The notes under the pieces are model-generated. The model searched no databases, was not told where the DNA came from, and saw only the letters and a program-made list of their open reading frames with translations. Below, piece after piece: positions 18,108 to 27,836 of a DNA stretch of 59,074 nt. A program made the translations under genes and the position numbers. The DNA comes from an uncultured Candidatus Saccharibacteria bacterium (GTDB lineage: Bacteria; Patescibacteriota; Saccharimonadia; Saccharimonadales; Saccharimonadaceae): assembly GCA_946527885.1 (NCBI GenBank), contig CAMMYO010000003.1, positions 1 through 59,074 of the forward strand, written 5' to 3'. Every line of letters begins with the position of its first letter. The first letter of the stretch is position 1.

Positions 18108-18887
18108 TTAGAATAATTTCGCGAGACATTCCGCCGTAAATACGACATCTTCGGCAGTCGAGCCGCGCGACAAATCCGAAACCGGATGTTTGAAGCCAAG
18201 TAGAATCGGACCAGCTACTTGCGCGCCAGCGAATTGCTCGAGCGACTTATACAAAATGTTGCCCGCGTTTATGTCTGGAGCAATCAAAACATTCGCCTGG
18301 CCGGCGACTGGCGAATCTGGCATTTTCTTCGCCGCGATTCGCGGGTTGACTGCAGCGTCTAGTTGCATTTCGCCATCAATCAAAATGCCTGGGTAGCGCT
18401 CACGAATTAAAGAGATTGTCGTACGAGCATTATCCATCGTCTCGTCGCGACCGCCGGAACCAGCAGTCGAGAATGACAACATAGCAATGCGCGGAGTTTC
18501 AGGAAGAATTTTAGCTGCCGCCTCAGAAATTAGACGAACGATTTCAGCCAACTGTTGCGCGTCCGGATGCTTGCAAGTCGCACCGTCGCCCAAAATTAAC
18601 TGGCGACCATCTGGAAATTTTGCTACGAACAAGCTCGAGAACAGTGGTTTCTCGGCAAAAACCGGTTCCGCCACACCAAGGCCATCGCGCGCCGACAAAA
18701 TCACATCGCGCGAAGAATAGTCAATTCCAGCCAATAGCGCATCGGCAGAGCCATCTACGACGCGCGCGCAAGCTTCAAGCAATGACAGCTCTTCAACAAT
18801 CGGTTCACAAGTTTTCGCTTCGGCTAGTTGCGCGGTGGCGATTTTGATATATTCGTTATTTGCTTCGGGAAATATTATCTTCTTCAT
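18108..18887 (-). CDS. pta: phosphate acetyltransferase (compact form)
   Basis: IIFPEANNEYIKIATAQLAEA, MLSFSTAGSG, EMQLDAAVNP, NVLIAPDINAGNILYKSLEQFA. Confidence 0.88.
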   Translation of the reverse strand: MKKIIFPEANNEYIKIATAQLAEAKTCEPIVEELSLLEACARVVDGSADALLAGIDYSSRDVILSARDGLGVAEPVFAEKPLFSSLFVAKFPDGRQLILGDGATCKHPDAQQLAEIVRLISEAAAKILPETPRIAMLSFSTAGSGGRDETMDNARTTISLIRERYPGILIDGEMQLDAAVNPRIAAKKMPDSPVAGQANVLIAPDINAGNILYKSLEQFAGAQVAGPILLGFKHPVSDLSRGSTAEDVVFTAECLAKLF

Positions 18888-21621
18888 CTGTATCTAGTGT
18901 AACATCTTCGAGAAGGAATTGCGGCGCTTGCGGACGAGCCGACGAAACAATATCTTCGCGATAATTGTCTAGTTCGGCCGTAACCGAGATCTGCTCAATA
19001 GCATCTTCGGACAGCTTGTCGCCGATCAATTCAAGCGTAATTGCGCGCGTTTCGCCAGATACATAGCTCGCCGCGAACGGAATAACTAAGTCTTTACCAT
19101 TGCGAGCGTAATCGCCCTTCACTTCTACTCCTTCGGCAACGCGAACGCGGATTTCAAAATTGTCAAAGCTACGACGATTGCGCACGATGTCCTCTAGCGT
19201 CTCAGCTAGATTCTCGGCGTTGGCCGCATATTGTGCATCACTAATTTCGGCTACCGCTACTGGCGCCATCATGCCCATCTCATACTGAACGGCAAAGATT
19301 TGCGCATTCGGTTTTTGTGCTTTAATCTTAGCGTAAAGCGATTTTTCCGCTCCACTCTCGTCCGTATTATAGCCATCAGTAATAAAGACCGCCTTTAGAT
19401 TTGAAGAATCGTTGTTATTGATCAAAGTCAAAAGCTCGGCATACGCATTACTATAGTTTGCGCTATGATGACGAGCGATTCCGCCAAGCTTAATCTTGAA
19501 CGTTTCAAGGTTCGAAGTAAAGGATAGGTCAGTGCGCGCTTCTTCGTTGAAATCAATCAATGCAACGCGGCCATCGTTATTAATAATTCGCTGCGCCGAT
19601 TCGACCACAGACGTCTTGAGCGTCTCCCAAGAATCCTTCGTATAAGAATCCGAGCTATCAATAACAAATACAACATCTTCGCTCGCATCGGTATAAATTG
19701 CCTTGCTAGAAAGATCCAATTGCAAAGCTGCACGACTTGAGCTGCGAGGAATGTATGTACTATCGATTTGCCAATCGATACCATCAGTAGTAGAAGCGAG
19801 TGCTACGTCTTCTGCTAGCACTTCATCCTCGGCATAACCATCAAAATCACCCTGCAACAGATTGGCGGCCGCAAAAGTCATACAGAACGCAACCACACCG
19901 ACTAGCGCGAAACGCACAACCGGATTCGTGCGACGGCGAAGCGCGAACAAGATAGCTGCAAAAGCGATGACTGCCGAGACGGAAGTAGTGACTGTCTTGA
20001 CAACTGCGTTACTCTTACCTGGCGTGCTCGTGCCAAGGAAAGTGTATGGCGTATCTTCGGTACTCAGAGTGCGAAAATCGACGCTATCCTGCGAATGCGG
20101 CTCCGCTAGGAAGTAATAATCTTCGCTCGGCTCGGCAGATTCCAGATTGACCGTCACGGAATAATTATCAGAAGAATCGTACTCGTTTTGCCATGACAAA
20201 TTGATAGTCGCAGAGCTATTTGCAGGAATCGAATCAATCTGGATGCGGTCGGTGCCGATCGGGGTCTGTCCATTCGTCAAGTTCATCGTCATGCCGTCGA
20301 AATTGTGCTGAATCACTACGTTATTAATGGCGAAGTTCTGCTCATTCGTAACCGTCACCGTAAATTCTACTGTTTCCGCAAAGAGATATGCCTCGGTCGG
20401 ATCGTCGTGATTTGCAAGCTCGATATCTACCGTTGGAGCAAACTCACCATTGTAGCGCTCCCACTCGCCTTCAATTACGATATCTTCGGTCGACATTTCA
20501 AAATTGTCGTCATGATACCAGCCAAGGAAACGCCAGCCTTCCGGTGCGGTCGGTACTGGCTCCAGACTTACTGGCTGAGTTTCGTAATATTGCGCAGTAG
20601 TCGGCAAGGTGTAACCTTCCGGCGCGAGATTTGTTTTGAGCGCATAACTAACCGTATGCTGCGGCATAGTTTCAAGAGCCGGACTCAAGGTCAAATTAAA
20701 GTTCGGCATCGATAGGTAGCGATGGTTGGTGTCGTAGTAGTTGTAAGCGTAATTCCCCGACGGAGTAGTCCATCCAGAGATACGCTTGTAAACACCGTCA
20801 ATAACGCAAATTCGCCCCACGCCATAGCTGAGGTCAATTGGTGTTGCCACATATACTTGTTCCGTCGTTACGTCTTCGCTTTGCGCACACCCGCTCGGCC
20901 AGTTCCAGGTCAGCGTTTTCGAGTTTGTCGCATTTGCAAAATATCCGGTCAGCTCAACTCCGCCTTCCGGTATTTCGATTGAATCCCCAGCCGCGTTCCC
21001 CTCCGCATCGAACCAGCCATAAAAGGCAATATTCGAGTTATTAGTCGGGATTGCTGGCGCGACCGTAATAGTATCGCCAACGTCGTAAGACTTTGACTCT
21101 GGCACCATAATCGGATCATAGTAGCCAGCGAATGCATCGAGGTTAATGACTCTATAGGAAAGCTCGGCCGTCTGCTTCAAAGTGACTTCGACAGAAATCG
21201 AGCAATCCGCACACAGATTCTTAGCGACTATCCTGTTATTGGTTTCCGACTGGATATTGTGCCATGCGGTAATATTCTCGCAATCAACCGAATTTTCTGG
21301 ACATTCCGGCTCAAGCGTTCGCGCACTGGCATAACGATAACCTTCTGGGATTGGATCGATTATTGTAATCTGATTTTGATCGGCGTCAAAAGTAGCATCC
21401 GCAGTCAAATCCATATCGTTATAACCGACGCGCATGACGGAAGAATCTGTAAATTCATAACGATAGGTAAGCTCATATGATTGCTCGATCGATTCTTCAT
21501 CGCCTAAAGCCATAGAGTTTGGATGGAAAATCAAGAGAACAGCAAGGGTCAAAACACTAACTATCAAGCAGCTGCCTGCGATAGCCCTAAGGAGTGCAGA
21601 TTTTCGAACTCTTGCAAACAT
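18856..21621 (-). CDS. large surface protein with InlB-like repeats, TM hairpin and C-terminal von Willebrand A domain
   Basis: Signal/TM N-terminus; FLGWYHDDN-type repeats; TM pair around AILFALRRRTNPVVRFALVGVVAF; MIDAS-like VVFVIDSSDSYTKDSWE. Confidence 0.8.
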   Translation of the reverse strand: MFARVRKSALLRAIAGSCLIVSVLTLAVLLIFHPNSMALGDEESIEQSYELTYRYEFTDSSVMRVGYNDMDLTADATFDADQNQITIIDPIPEGYRYASARTLEPECPENSVDCENITAWHNIQSETNNRIVAKNLCADCSISVEVTLKQTAELSYRVINLDAFAGYYDPIMVPESKSYDVGDTITVAPAIPTNNSNIAFYGWFDAEGNAAGDSIEIPEGGVELTGYFANATNSKTLTWNWPSGCAQSEDVTTEQVYVATPIDLSYGVGRICVIDGVYKRISGWTTPSGNYAYNYYDTNHRYLSMPNFNLTLSPALETMPQHTVSYALKTNLAPEGYTLPTTAQYYETQPVSLEPVPTAPEGWRFLGWYHDDNFEMSTEDIVIEGEWERYNGEFAPTVDIELANHDDPTEAYLFAETVEFTVTVTNEQNFAINNVVIQHNFDGMTMNLTNGQTPIGTDRIQIDSIPANSSATINLSWQNEYDSSDNYSVTVNLESAEPSEDYYFLAEPHSQDSVDFRTLSTEDTPYTFLGTSTPGKSNAVVKTVTTSVSAVIAFAAILFALRRRTNPVVRFALVGVVAFCMTFAAANLLQGDFDGYAEDEVLAEDVALASTTDGIDWQIDSTYIPRSSSRAALQLDLSSKAIYTDASEDVVFVIDSSDSYTKDSWETLKTSVVESAQRIINNDGRVALIDFNEEARTDLSFTSNLETFKIKLGGIARHHSANYSNAYAELLTLINNNDSSNLKAVFITDGYNTDESGAEKSLYAKIKAQKPNAQIFAVQYEMGMMAPVAVAEISDAQYAANAENLAETLEDIVRNRRSFDNFEIRVRVAEGVEVKGDYARNGKDLVIPFAASYVSGETRAITLELIGDKLSEDAIEQISVTAELDNYREDIVSSARPQAPQFLLEDVTLDTDEEDNISRSK

Positions 21622-21709
21622 AGCACCTCACGGAACTAACGATGTTTATGTTAGTGTATTTTTATTTTGACCTTTTATACTTTTAGTATAAGCATAAATG
21701 CAATATAAA

Positions 21710-22420
21710 TCAAGAGTTTTCGATATAATCATCGAGAGCATGTAGCAACTCGCTTGCGCCGAAATATTCAACGAATGAAGCATTAATCGTTTCGAGCTGC
21801 TCACTATATTTCGAAAGATCAGAATCAAAAGCCGCGCGTTTTTCAGCATAGCTCTGCTCAGTACAAACATTAACACAGACCATCAATTCATTAACCGTAC
21901 GGCGAATGCTAGTGATAGCCTCAAGATATTCGCTGCGCAAGCCTTTAGTTTGCTCTAGCGAGAGTTTTTCGAGCGCTTCATTATAACTCAACATGTCGCG
22001 GTCGAGTTTTTCCAAATCAGCATAGTTAATATCTGTAATTTTAAACTCACGCATCTCGAAAAGCAAAGTGCGCGCCGCAATGTTAATATCTCGCAGTTCA
22101 TCCGCTTGTTGGCTATTGAGTGCATTGGCATAATTATCAATGCGCGCCATTAGCTCGGCTTGATGCTTATTGAAATATCGATTGTTTCGCAGAGCGGAAT
22201 ACTGAACACCAAAATCCTGTCGCGCTCGTTCGAAACGCGCCTGATCGCCGCCGCGCATCGCACTATCCGCTATACCAATTTGCACAATCAGCTCATTTAC
22301 CGCCTCGGTCGACATTTCGCGTTGGTGCGTAATATTTGCTTGGCGCAGATAGAAAACCTCCGCACCTGCACCTACGGCCACTAGCAAAATCAATAGAAAG
22401 ATGCAAAACTTTCGCTTCAT
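21710..22420 (-). CDS. hypothetical membrane-anchored helical protein
   Basis: N-terminal TM, long charged helices; 4-nt overlap with acyltransferase gene. Confidence 0.65.
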   Translation of the reverse strand: MKRKFCIFLLILLVAVGAGAEVFYLRQANITHQREMSTEAVNELIVQIGIADSAMRGGDQARFERARQDFGVQYSALRNNRYFNKHQAELMARIDNYANALNSQQADELRDINIAARTLLFEMREFKITDINYADLEKLDRDMLSYNEALEKLSLEQTKGLRSEYLEAITSIRRTVNELMVCVNVCTEQSYAEKRAAFDSDLSKYSEQLETINASFVEYFGASELLHALDDYIENS

Positions 22421-24282
22421 CTTACACTCCGATCGATTACGCTTTTGAGTAAATCCGCATACACGGCTCGCCCTTGCGGATTTAGGTGAATATGGTCCGC
22501 ATACATGAGCGACCAGTCAGCATGTGAAACGGTCCACCAGTCGGCGACAAAAACATTATCGTGCGTTTCAGCAAAATGTTTGATGGCAGCATTTTGTGTT
22601 TCGCGCGGTTGTTGCGGCCCGGCATAACCGGTCACGAAAATGTATTTTTTATCCGAACCGCCCGCATTCAGAATTCCTTCGAAAATTGCGTCAGACATCG
22701 TGCGCTCATTGGTCGCCAGGCTTATAACAATCACGTCAGGCAAACGCCCTTGCGTCGAATATTCCGACAGTAAACGCGAGGCAGATTCGATGCCACGCGA
22801 TTCCCTTGCATCAACATAAGACAACTCGATCGTATGTTCGATTTCATCTTTTGCACCCAAAGTTACCGAATCTCCAATTACGAGCACTTTTGCCGAGTCT
22901 GGATTAAGCGCCGCCAAGTACGGGCGCTCGACAACATTGCTAGTCGAGTCGGTCGCCAATTCAAACTCGCGCGTCACAATACGCTCTGTTTCTGAAAACA
23001 GACTTCGATACGAAATGTAATCTGGCGCAGTCGCAATTTGTGACTCCTCGATCTTGGCCGTATTTAGCTGTTGCGTAATACTAGATTCTTCCGGCGCACG
23101 ATATAGCAAAAATGCGCAAGGCACCGAAATCGCGAGCAGGACAAGTGCACGCGAGCTCCAAATCAGGACCTGATGCTTGAAATTTTCGCTCGAAGTTTTT
23201 GGCAAAATTATATCTTTCGCGCGGCGCATCGATGGCGCAAAAATGCGCTTCACTAATATCGTCAACAAAATACTGAGCGCAATACAAAGAAGCGGCGCCA
23301 AGCATTCTGGCGACGATTCTGGCAGCATGTGTGGCAAGACGAGATATAGCGGCCAATGAAACAGATAAATACCAAACGAAAGCGATCCAATATAATCAGC
23401 CATTTGCAATAGCCGACTCTTTTTGCGACGCGAGTGGCGATTACGCTGCAGCTTGATAATGCAAGCCAACATCACGATAGTCAGAAAGCTCGTAAACGGC
23501 ATCACGAAATAGAAGCTCACTGCGTCGGAATAGTTTACCTTTGAAGCCAAAATCGTAATCGTCGTTAAACTCAAAATCAAACCGATGGCTGGAGCGGCTT
23601 TCGGCGTACGCGGAGTGCGCGGCATCATAAAATTAAACACCGCATAGGCGCCGCCCAAGAAAAACGCCATCAAGTGCGTATCGGGCGCGAAATACGCGCG
23701 ATCCGCTTGGCCAAATGCGCCACCATAAAGCGCCATCAAAACTCCAGACAGCATCGCACATGCTAGCAAACCGATACCAAGAGCTCGAACGGCATATTTG
23801 CGTTTTCGCGCGAGATTAGAAAAGAGCAGCACCGCAAATGGCGCAATCACACAAAGTTGAATCTCTAAACCCAAAAACCAAGTCTGCTCAAATAAATTCG
23901 GCGTAAAGGTTTCTTCGTACGCCCCGCCCTGCAACAGCTCGATAATATTCGTCGAAAAGGTGCCGGCAGCCAGCGCATCCAGCGGCATTCCAACAATCAA
24001 GTCAGGATGCAAAAAGTAACTTAGCAAAATCGTAAACGCGATACAGGCAAATAGCGAAGGATAAATGCGTGTCAGGCGTCGTTTCAGATATTTCCAAATC
24101 TGAATCTTATCGCGCGTCTCGTACTCCGTGATGAGTTTCGAAAAAATCAGAAAGCCAGAAATTGCAAAAAAGATTTCTACCGCGATAAAGCCGCCCGGCA
24201 GAATATCACGGAATAGATGGTAGACAACAACCAAAATAATCGCAAAGAAACGTAACGCATTGAGTCCTGCCAGCCATTCCAT
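22417..24282 (-). CDS. acyltransferase 3 with C-terminal SGNH domain (OatA/OafA-like)
   Basis: GLNALRFFAIILVVVYHLF...ISGFLIF, C-terminal VIGDSVTLGA and DHIHLNPQGR. Confidence 0.9.
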   Translation of the reverse strand: MEWLAGLNALRFFAIILVVVYHLFRDILPGGFIAVEIFFAISGFLIFSKLITEYETRDKIQIWKYLKRRLTRIYPSLFACIAFTILLSYFLHPDLIVGMPLDALAAGTFSTNIIELLQGGAYEETFTPNLFEQTWFLGLEIQLCVIAPFAVLLFSNLARKRKYAVRALGIGLLACAMLSGVLMALYGGAFGQADRAYFAPDTHLMAFFLGGAYAVFNFMMPRTPRTPKAAPAIGLILSLTTITILASKVNYSDAVSFYFVMPFTSFLTIVMLACIIKLQRNRHSRRKKSRLLQMADYIGSLSFGIYLFHWPLYLVLPHMLPESSPECLAPLLCIALSILLTILVKRIFAPSMRRAKDIILPKTSSENFKHQVLIWSSRALVLLAISVPCAFLLYRAPEESSITQQLNTAKIEESQIATAPDYISYRSLFSETERIVTREFELATDSTSNVVERPYLAALNPDSAKVLVIGDSVTLGAKDEIEHTIELSYVDARESRGIESASRLLSEYSTQGRLPDVIVISLATNERTMSDAIFEGILNAGGSDKKYIFVTGYAGPQQPRETQNAAIKHFAETHDNVFVADWWTVSHADWSLMYADHIHLNPQGRAVYADLLKSVIDRSVR

Positions 24283-24325
24283 AAGATTATTATACCGAGC
24301 AAAAATGAGTTTTTAAAACATAAGC

Positions 24326-25675
24326 TTAATACGGCATGAGCGACTGATACCACAGCTGAAGCTCTTCCAAAACATACGAGTCGCCACCATTGGCCGCCAG
24401 CTCTTGAATCGCTTTGATGTAGCTATTTTGACGCGCCTTAATGCGGCTCATACGATATTTTTCCCATTCCGCGCGTTCGGATTCAGTGAGTGATTGTTCA
24501 TAATTGCGCGCCTTGTAGTGTAACAGAAGCTCCGGCAATCGTTTGTCTTGAAAATCTGGATGAAAATCCGCCAATTTATTCGCATTCGCCCGGCGGACAG
24601 CCAAGCAAATCGTGCGGTCGGGCTGGTCCAAAAATCCATCATACAGCGCCGACTCCACATCAACTGCAGGTGGAAATTCTGGGCGAGATTCATGTTCGTC
24701 GCGCATACGTTCCGCAAAATCTGGATGCTTCTGCAAAATAGCAAGATTCTGCTCGACGGTCGCTTGGTCGAGTTTGATTTTACTCCAACCATCACCCTGC
24801 GCCAACACGCCAAGCGGCGCCACGGCCGGACAATGATTATATTTCAGCTCCTTTACGACTGGATAGAACTTCGCGTCTTTATCCGCCAACAGCTCCTCGA
24901 GATTATAGCGCAAATCAAAAACCAAAACGCCACTCTGCGTAGGTGCGATTGGAAACGCGACCGAAGTTTTATTAAACTCAGAAGAATATTTGCCACAGGA
25001 GTAAACAAAAGGCACTGGCCTGTCGAGATTAACCAACTGCTGGACCGCTCGCTTGTCGCGCATTTTTAGCAAATAATTGTATAGTTGCGGTTGTTTTTCT
25101 CTAATCAAGCGAGTCACAGATATCAAAGCTTCCACATCAGACAAGGCGTCGTGCGCATGCTCGTGCGAGATGCTGTTTTCTTTCGTCATGAGCTCGAGGC
25201 GGTTAGTCGCCTTACCCTCCGGCGTAACTGGCCAATTAATCCCTTCTGGGCGCAAAGCGCGCGTCATCCTCACAACGTCAAGCAAATCCCATCGACTACG
25301 ACCATCTTTCCATTGCCACTCATAGGGATCATAAAAATTGCGCCAAAAAGTGTGTCGCATAAATTCATCATCGAAACGAACGGAATTATAGCCGACCGCA
25401 ATCGTGCCGGGCGTAAAGATTTCTTCATCAACATATTTGCAAAATTCCGCCTCGGTCAGACCATCCATCAAAGTAGACTGCGGCGTGATTTTCGTCACCA
25501 TAATTGCCTGCGGACTCGGTAAAGTATCTTCCGAAAGTTTCACTAGAATATTGACCGGGTCGGAAATCGGCTCCAGCTCAAGATTTGTACGCCATCCCGC
25601 AAACTGCATTAGACGATCCTCGCGCGGGCTCAATCCAGATGTTTCCAAGTCGTAAAAGAAAAATGACTGCTCCAT
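24326..25675 (-). CDS. sbcB: exodeoxyribonuclease I
   Basis: FFYDLETSGLSPREDRLMQFAGWRT, YNSVRFDDEFMRHTFWRNFYDPYEWQWKDGRSRWDLLD, HDALSDVEA. Confidence 0.93.
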   Translation of the reverse strand: MEQSFFFYDLETSGLSPREDRLMQFAGWRTNLELEPISDPVNILVKLSEDTLPSPQAIMVTKITPQSTLMDGLTEAEFCKYVDEEIFTPGTIAVGYNSVRFDDEFMRHTFWRNFYDPYEWQWKDGRSRWDLLDVVRMTRALRPEGINWPVTPEGKATNRLELMTKENSISHEHAHDALSDVEALISVTRLIREKQPQLYNYLLKMRDKRAVQQLVNLDRPVPFVYSCGKYSSEFNKTSVAFPIAPTQSGVLVFDLRYNLEELLADKDAKFYPVVKELKYNHCPAVAPLGVLAQGDGWSKIKLDQATVEQNLAILQKHPDFAERMRDEHESRPEFPPAVDVESALYDGFLDQPDRTICLAVRRANANKLADFHPDFQDKRLPELLLHYKARNYEQSLTESERAEWEKYRMSRIKARQNSYIKAIQELAANGGDSYVLEELQLWYQSLMPY

Positions 25676-25705
25676 GTTCTTATCTTAGCATGTTTCGCGC
25701 AAAGA

Positions 25706-25733
25706 AAATCCCCGGCCATTTCTGACCGGGGGT
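25706..25733 (-). terminator. intrinsic terminator
   Basis: CCCCCGGTC-AGAAAT-GGCCGGGGATTTT on - strand. Confidence 0.75.
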
Positions 25734-25737
25734 TGGG

Positions 25738-26664
25738 TTACGCAGTTTTTTCCGCTTCGATAATCTGATTCCGCAGAGCCAAGAAGAACTTATCTTCGCT
25801 GTTCCCTACGGCGAGAAAACGAATGAAGCTGTCGTAGATGCAGTTAATTGTTTCTTCGGCTGCCGCAGCGAGACCTTCGGCGTCTTCAGATTCAGGAAAA
25901 GAGAGCTTTTCTCCGCAGCAAAGGAGGCGCGTCGCTGTAGTGCCACCTTCACTCTCGCAGAAGGATTTCAGCTCCTGATACGACTCGGCCAACGGCGACG
26001 AATTCGGGTATTGCAAGAATGCTCCGAACGCCGGCATTTCGTTTTCGCGCGAGCTAATTCTCGCCGATTCATAGGAACCGAGCTCGAACTTGAATTCCCT
26101 CAGCCGGCTCGCGGCTTGCGCGGTGCGCAAGATGAGGCCTGAGACATGCCCGTCACCAATATACTTGTCGTTAGTTCTAATAGCGTCAATGACGATTGTT
26201 GGGTTCAACAGCGAGAGAGCTACAGTCATGCCGCAAATCAGAGCTTCAGGGATCAGTGCGAGATCGTCGAACGAAATGGACTTCCGGTTTTTGCTCCAGG
26301 TAAGACCACTCCAGAAAAAGCGCTCTCTCAAGTCGAGCTTAAGTGCCTCCGCGACTGCGATCTGAATATCAACATTCGCCTGATTGGTAACGCTGGACAG
26401 GTCTCGACAGAGAACCTTTACTGTATCGAAGGTATTGATACCCACATCAGCAATAGCCCCATTGGTATAGTCAACGGCCAATTCCTGAAATGTTCTCAAC
26501 AATGCGCCCCAGAGGTTTCTGTCGTACCTGTTGCTCGGAAGGTGTGCGACATTGCACTTCCATCCATCAAGGTCTTTTTGCAATCTGATGCATTCTCGGC
26601 GGAATTCGCCCATCAGTTGCAGAAGCAGAGCGAGGTCCTTTGTGGTCGGGGATACTTCTGACAT
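25738..26664 (-). CDS. hypothetical protein (orphan)
   Basis: 309-aa ORF starting MSEVSPTTKD; SD AAAGG; own terminator; no recognisable domain. Confidence 0.72.
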   Translation of the reverse strand: MSEVSPTTKDLALLLQLMGEFRRECIRLQKDLDGWKCNVAHLPSNRYDRNLWGALLRTFQELAVDYTNGAIADVGINTFDTVKVLCRDLSSVTNQANVDIQIAVAEALKLDLRERFFWSGLTWSKNRKSISFDDLALIPEALICGMTVALSLLNPTIVIDAIRTNDKYIGDGHVSGLILRTAQAASRLREFKFELGSYESARISSRENEMPAFGAFLQYPNSSPLAESYQELKSFCESEGGTTATRLLCCGEKLSFPESEDAEGLAAAAEETINCIYDSFIRFLAVGNSEDKFFLALRNQIIEAEKTA

Positions 26665-26838
26665 GTTAATCATCCTTTCCATATCCAGATTTTTGCGTAA
26701 CGTTAAGGTTCAGTACGTTATTGCCGTACTCCGTTAGTATGCCATAATTTTCGAAAATCGCAAAGCATAAGGATTTAACTTAGCAGCAAAAGAAAAGCCC
26801 CCGCGGGGCGGGGGTTCGACGAAAGCAATTGCATTTGA

Positions 26839-27603
26839 TTAGGAAATTCGCGAGCATCGCGTCATAGTGATGTGCTTCTTAGACTTAATCACGGGCGGAT
26901 GCTTAACGTAATAGCCTTGCATACTAGCGCGATAGCGCTCTTCGGGACTAAGACTAGCCGCAACCGTGTGGTTAGACTTTGCGACAACAGTCGCACGGCG
27001 ACGCTTTCTGACATACTCGGTCTTCGTACCATACTTCATACACTGAACAAAGAAGTAAGCCGAACGACGCTGAATATAGTAAGGAAACTCGCCAGTTTTA
27101 CGGATCGATGCCGTCAGCCGAATAGCTTCAAGAATCTGAACAACATGCATGGAGCTATAAAGCATAGTCCACCAAATCGCACCAGCGAGCATGATTGCAA
27201 ACACGGCAAGAACCAGTCCATTGAAGTCAGCCAGGTAAGTGCCATCAATGTTCATTGCCAGCTGGTAGATTCCCAAGAAGTGTTCCTTCACAACGATCGC
27301 CACCAGGCCAAGCGTGAGTACACTAGCCATAAAGCCATCGGTCGTGGTCGAGCTGAAAAGAATTGCATAGTCGCCGTCACCACTTTCGCGATAACCGGCA
27401 TAATTCTCCATCCAGCGCTTTTTCTTCAGATTGGGCTTCAGGTCGCCGAGATGTCTAATTTCTCTGTGTCCGGCAACAATCCGCGTACTGAAGACACCAT
27501 AGATGATGGCAGCAGCCACCGTGATGATTGCGGCAACGATAACCGCAGTGGAGACAGCATAGCTGTCTAGCTCGTGGGTGAAATTGTAATCGTAAGCGTT
27601 CAT
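26839..27603 (-). CDS. hypothetical membrane protein (orphan)
   Basis: SD AAAAGGAGAG before ATG, strong upstream promoter, TM segments. Confidence 0.75.
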   Translation of the reverse strand: MNAYDYNFTHELDSYAVSTAVIVAAIITVAAAIIYGVFSTRIVAGHREIRHLGDLKPNLKKKRWMENYAGYRESGDGDYAILFSSTTTDGFMASVLTLGLVAIVVKEHFLGIYQLAMNIDGTYLADFNGLVLAVFAIMLAGAIWWTMLYSSMHVVQILEAIRLTASIRKTGEFPYYIQRRSAYFFVQCMKYGTKTEYVRKRRRATVVAKSNHTVAASLSPEERYRASMQGYYVKHPPVIKSKKHITMTRCSRIS

Positions 27604-27775
27604 TTTCGTTCTCTCCTTTTATATCTGTAGGTGGATGGTTAGATCTTTACAGACATTAGAGTCTGCATTTCCGCCGATCTATCTAAGTCGACAAGCAGGA
27701 ACGCAGACTCTACAAAGAGAACTTTGCAATTGCCTTTGAATGTACCTAGCGCCTAAAGAGACACGCTATGCCTTT

Positions 27776-27804
27776 ATTATATCACACAATATCAAAAAAG
27801 TCAA
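27776..27804 (-). promoter_or_regulatory. sigma70-type promoter of the 26839-27603 gene
   Basis: - strand TTGACT (27804-27799), 17 nt, TATAAT (27781-27776). Confidence 0.8.
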
Positions 27805-27825
27805 TAGAGCATAAGCTTATTGACT
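27793..27825 (-). terminator. intrinsic terminator of the FKBP gene, overlapping the next -35 box
   Basis: - strand AGTCAATA-AGC-TTAT-GCT-C-TATTGACT followed by T-run. Confidence 0.75.
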
Positions 27826-27836
27826 TTATTTGAATC

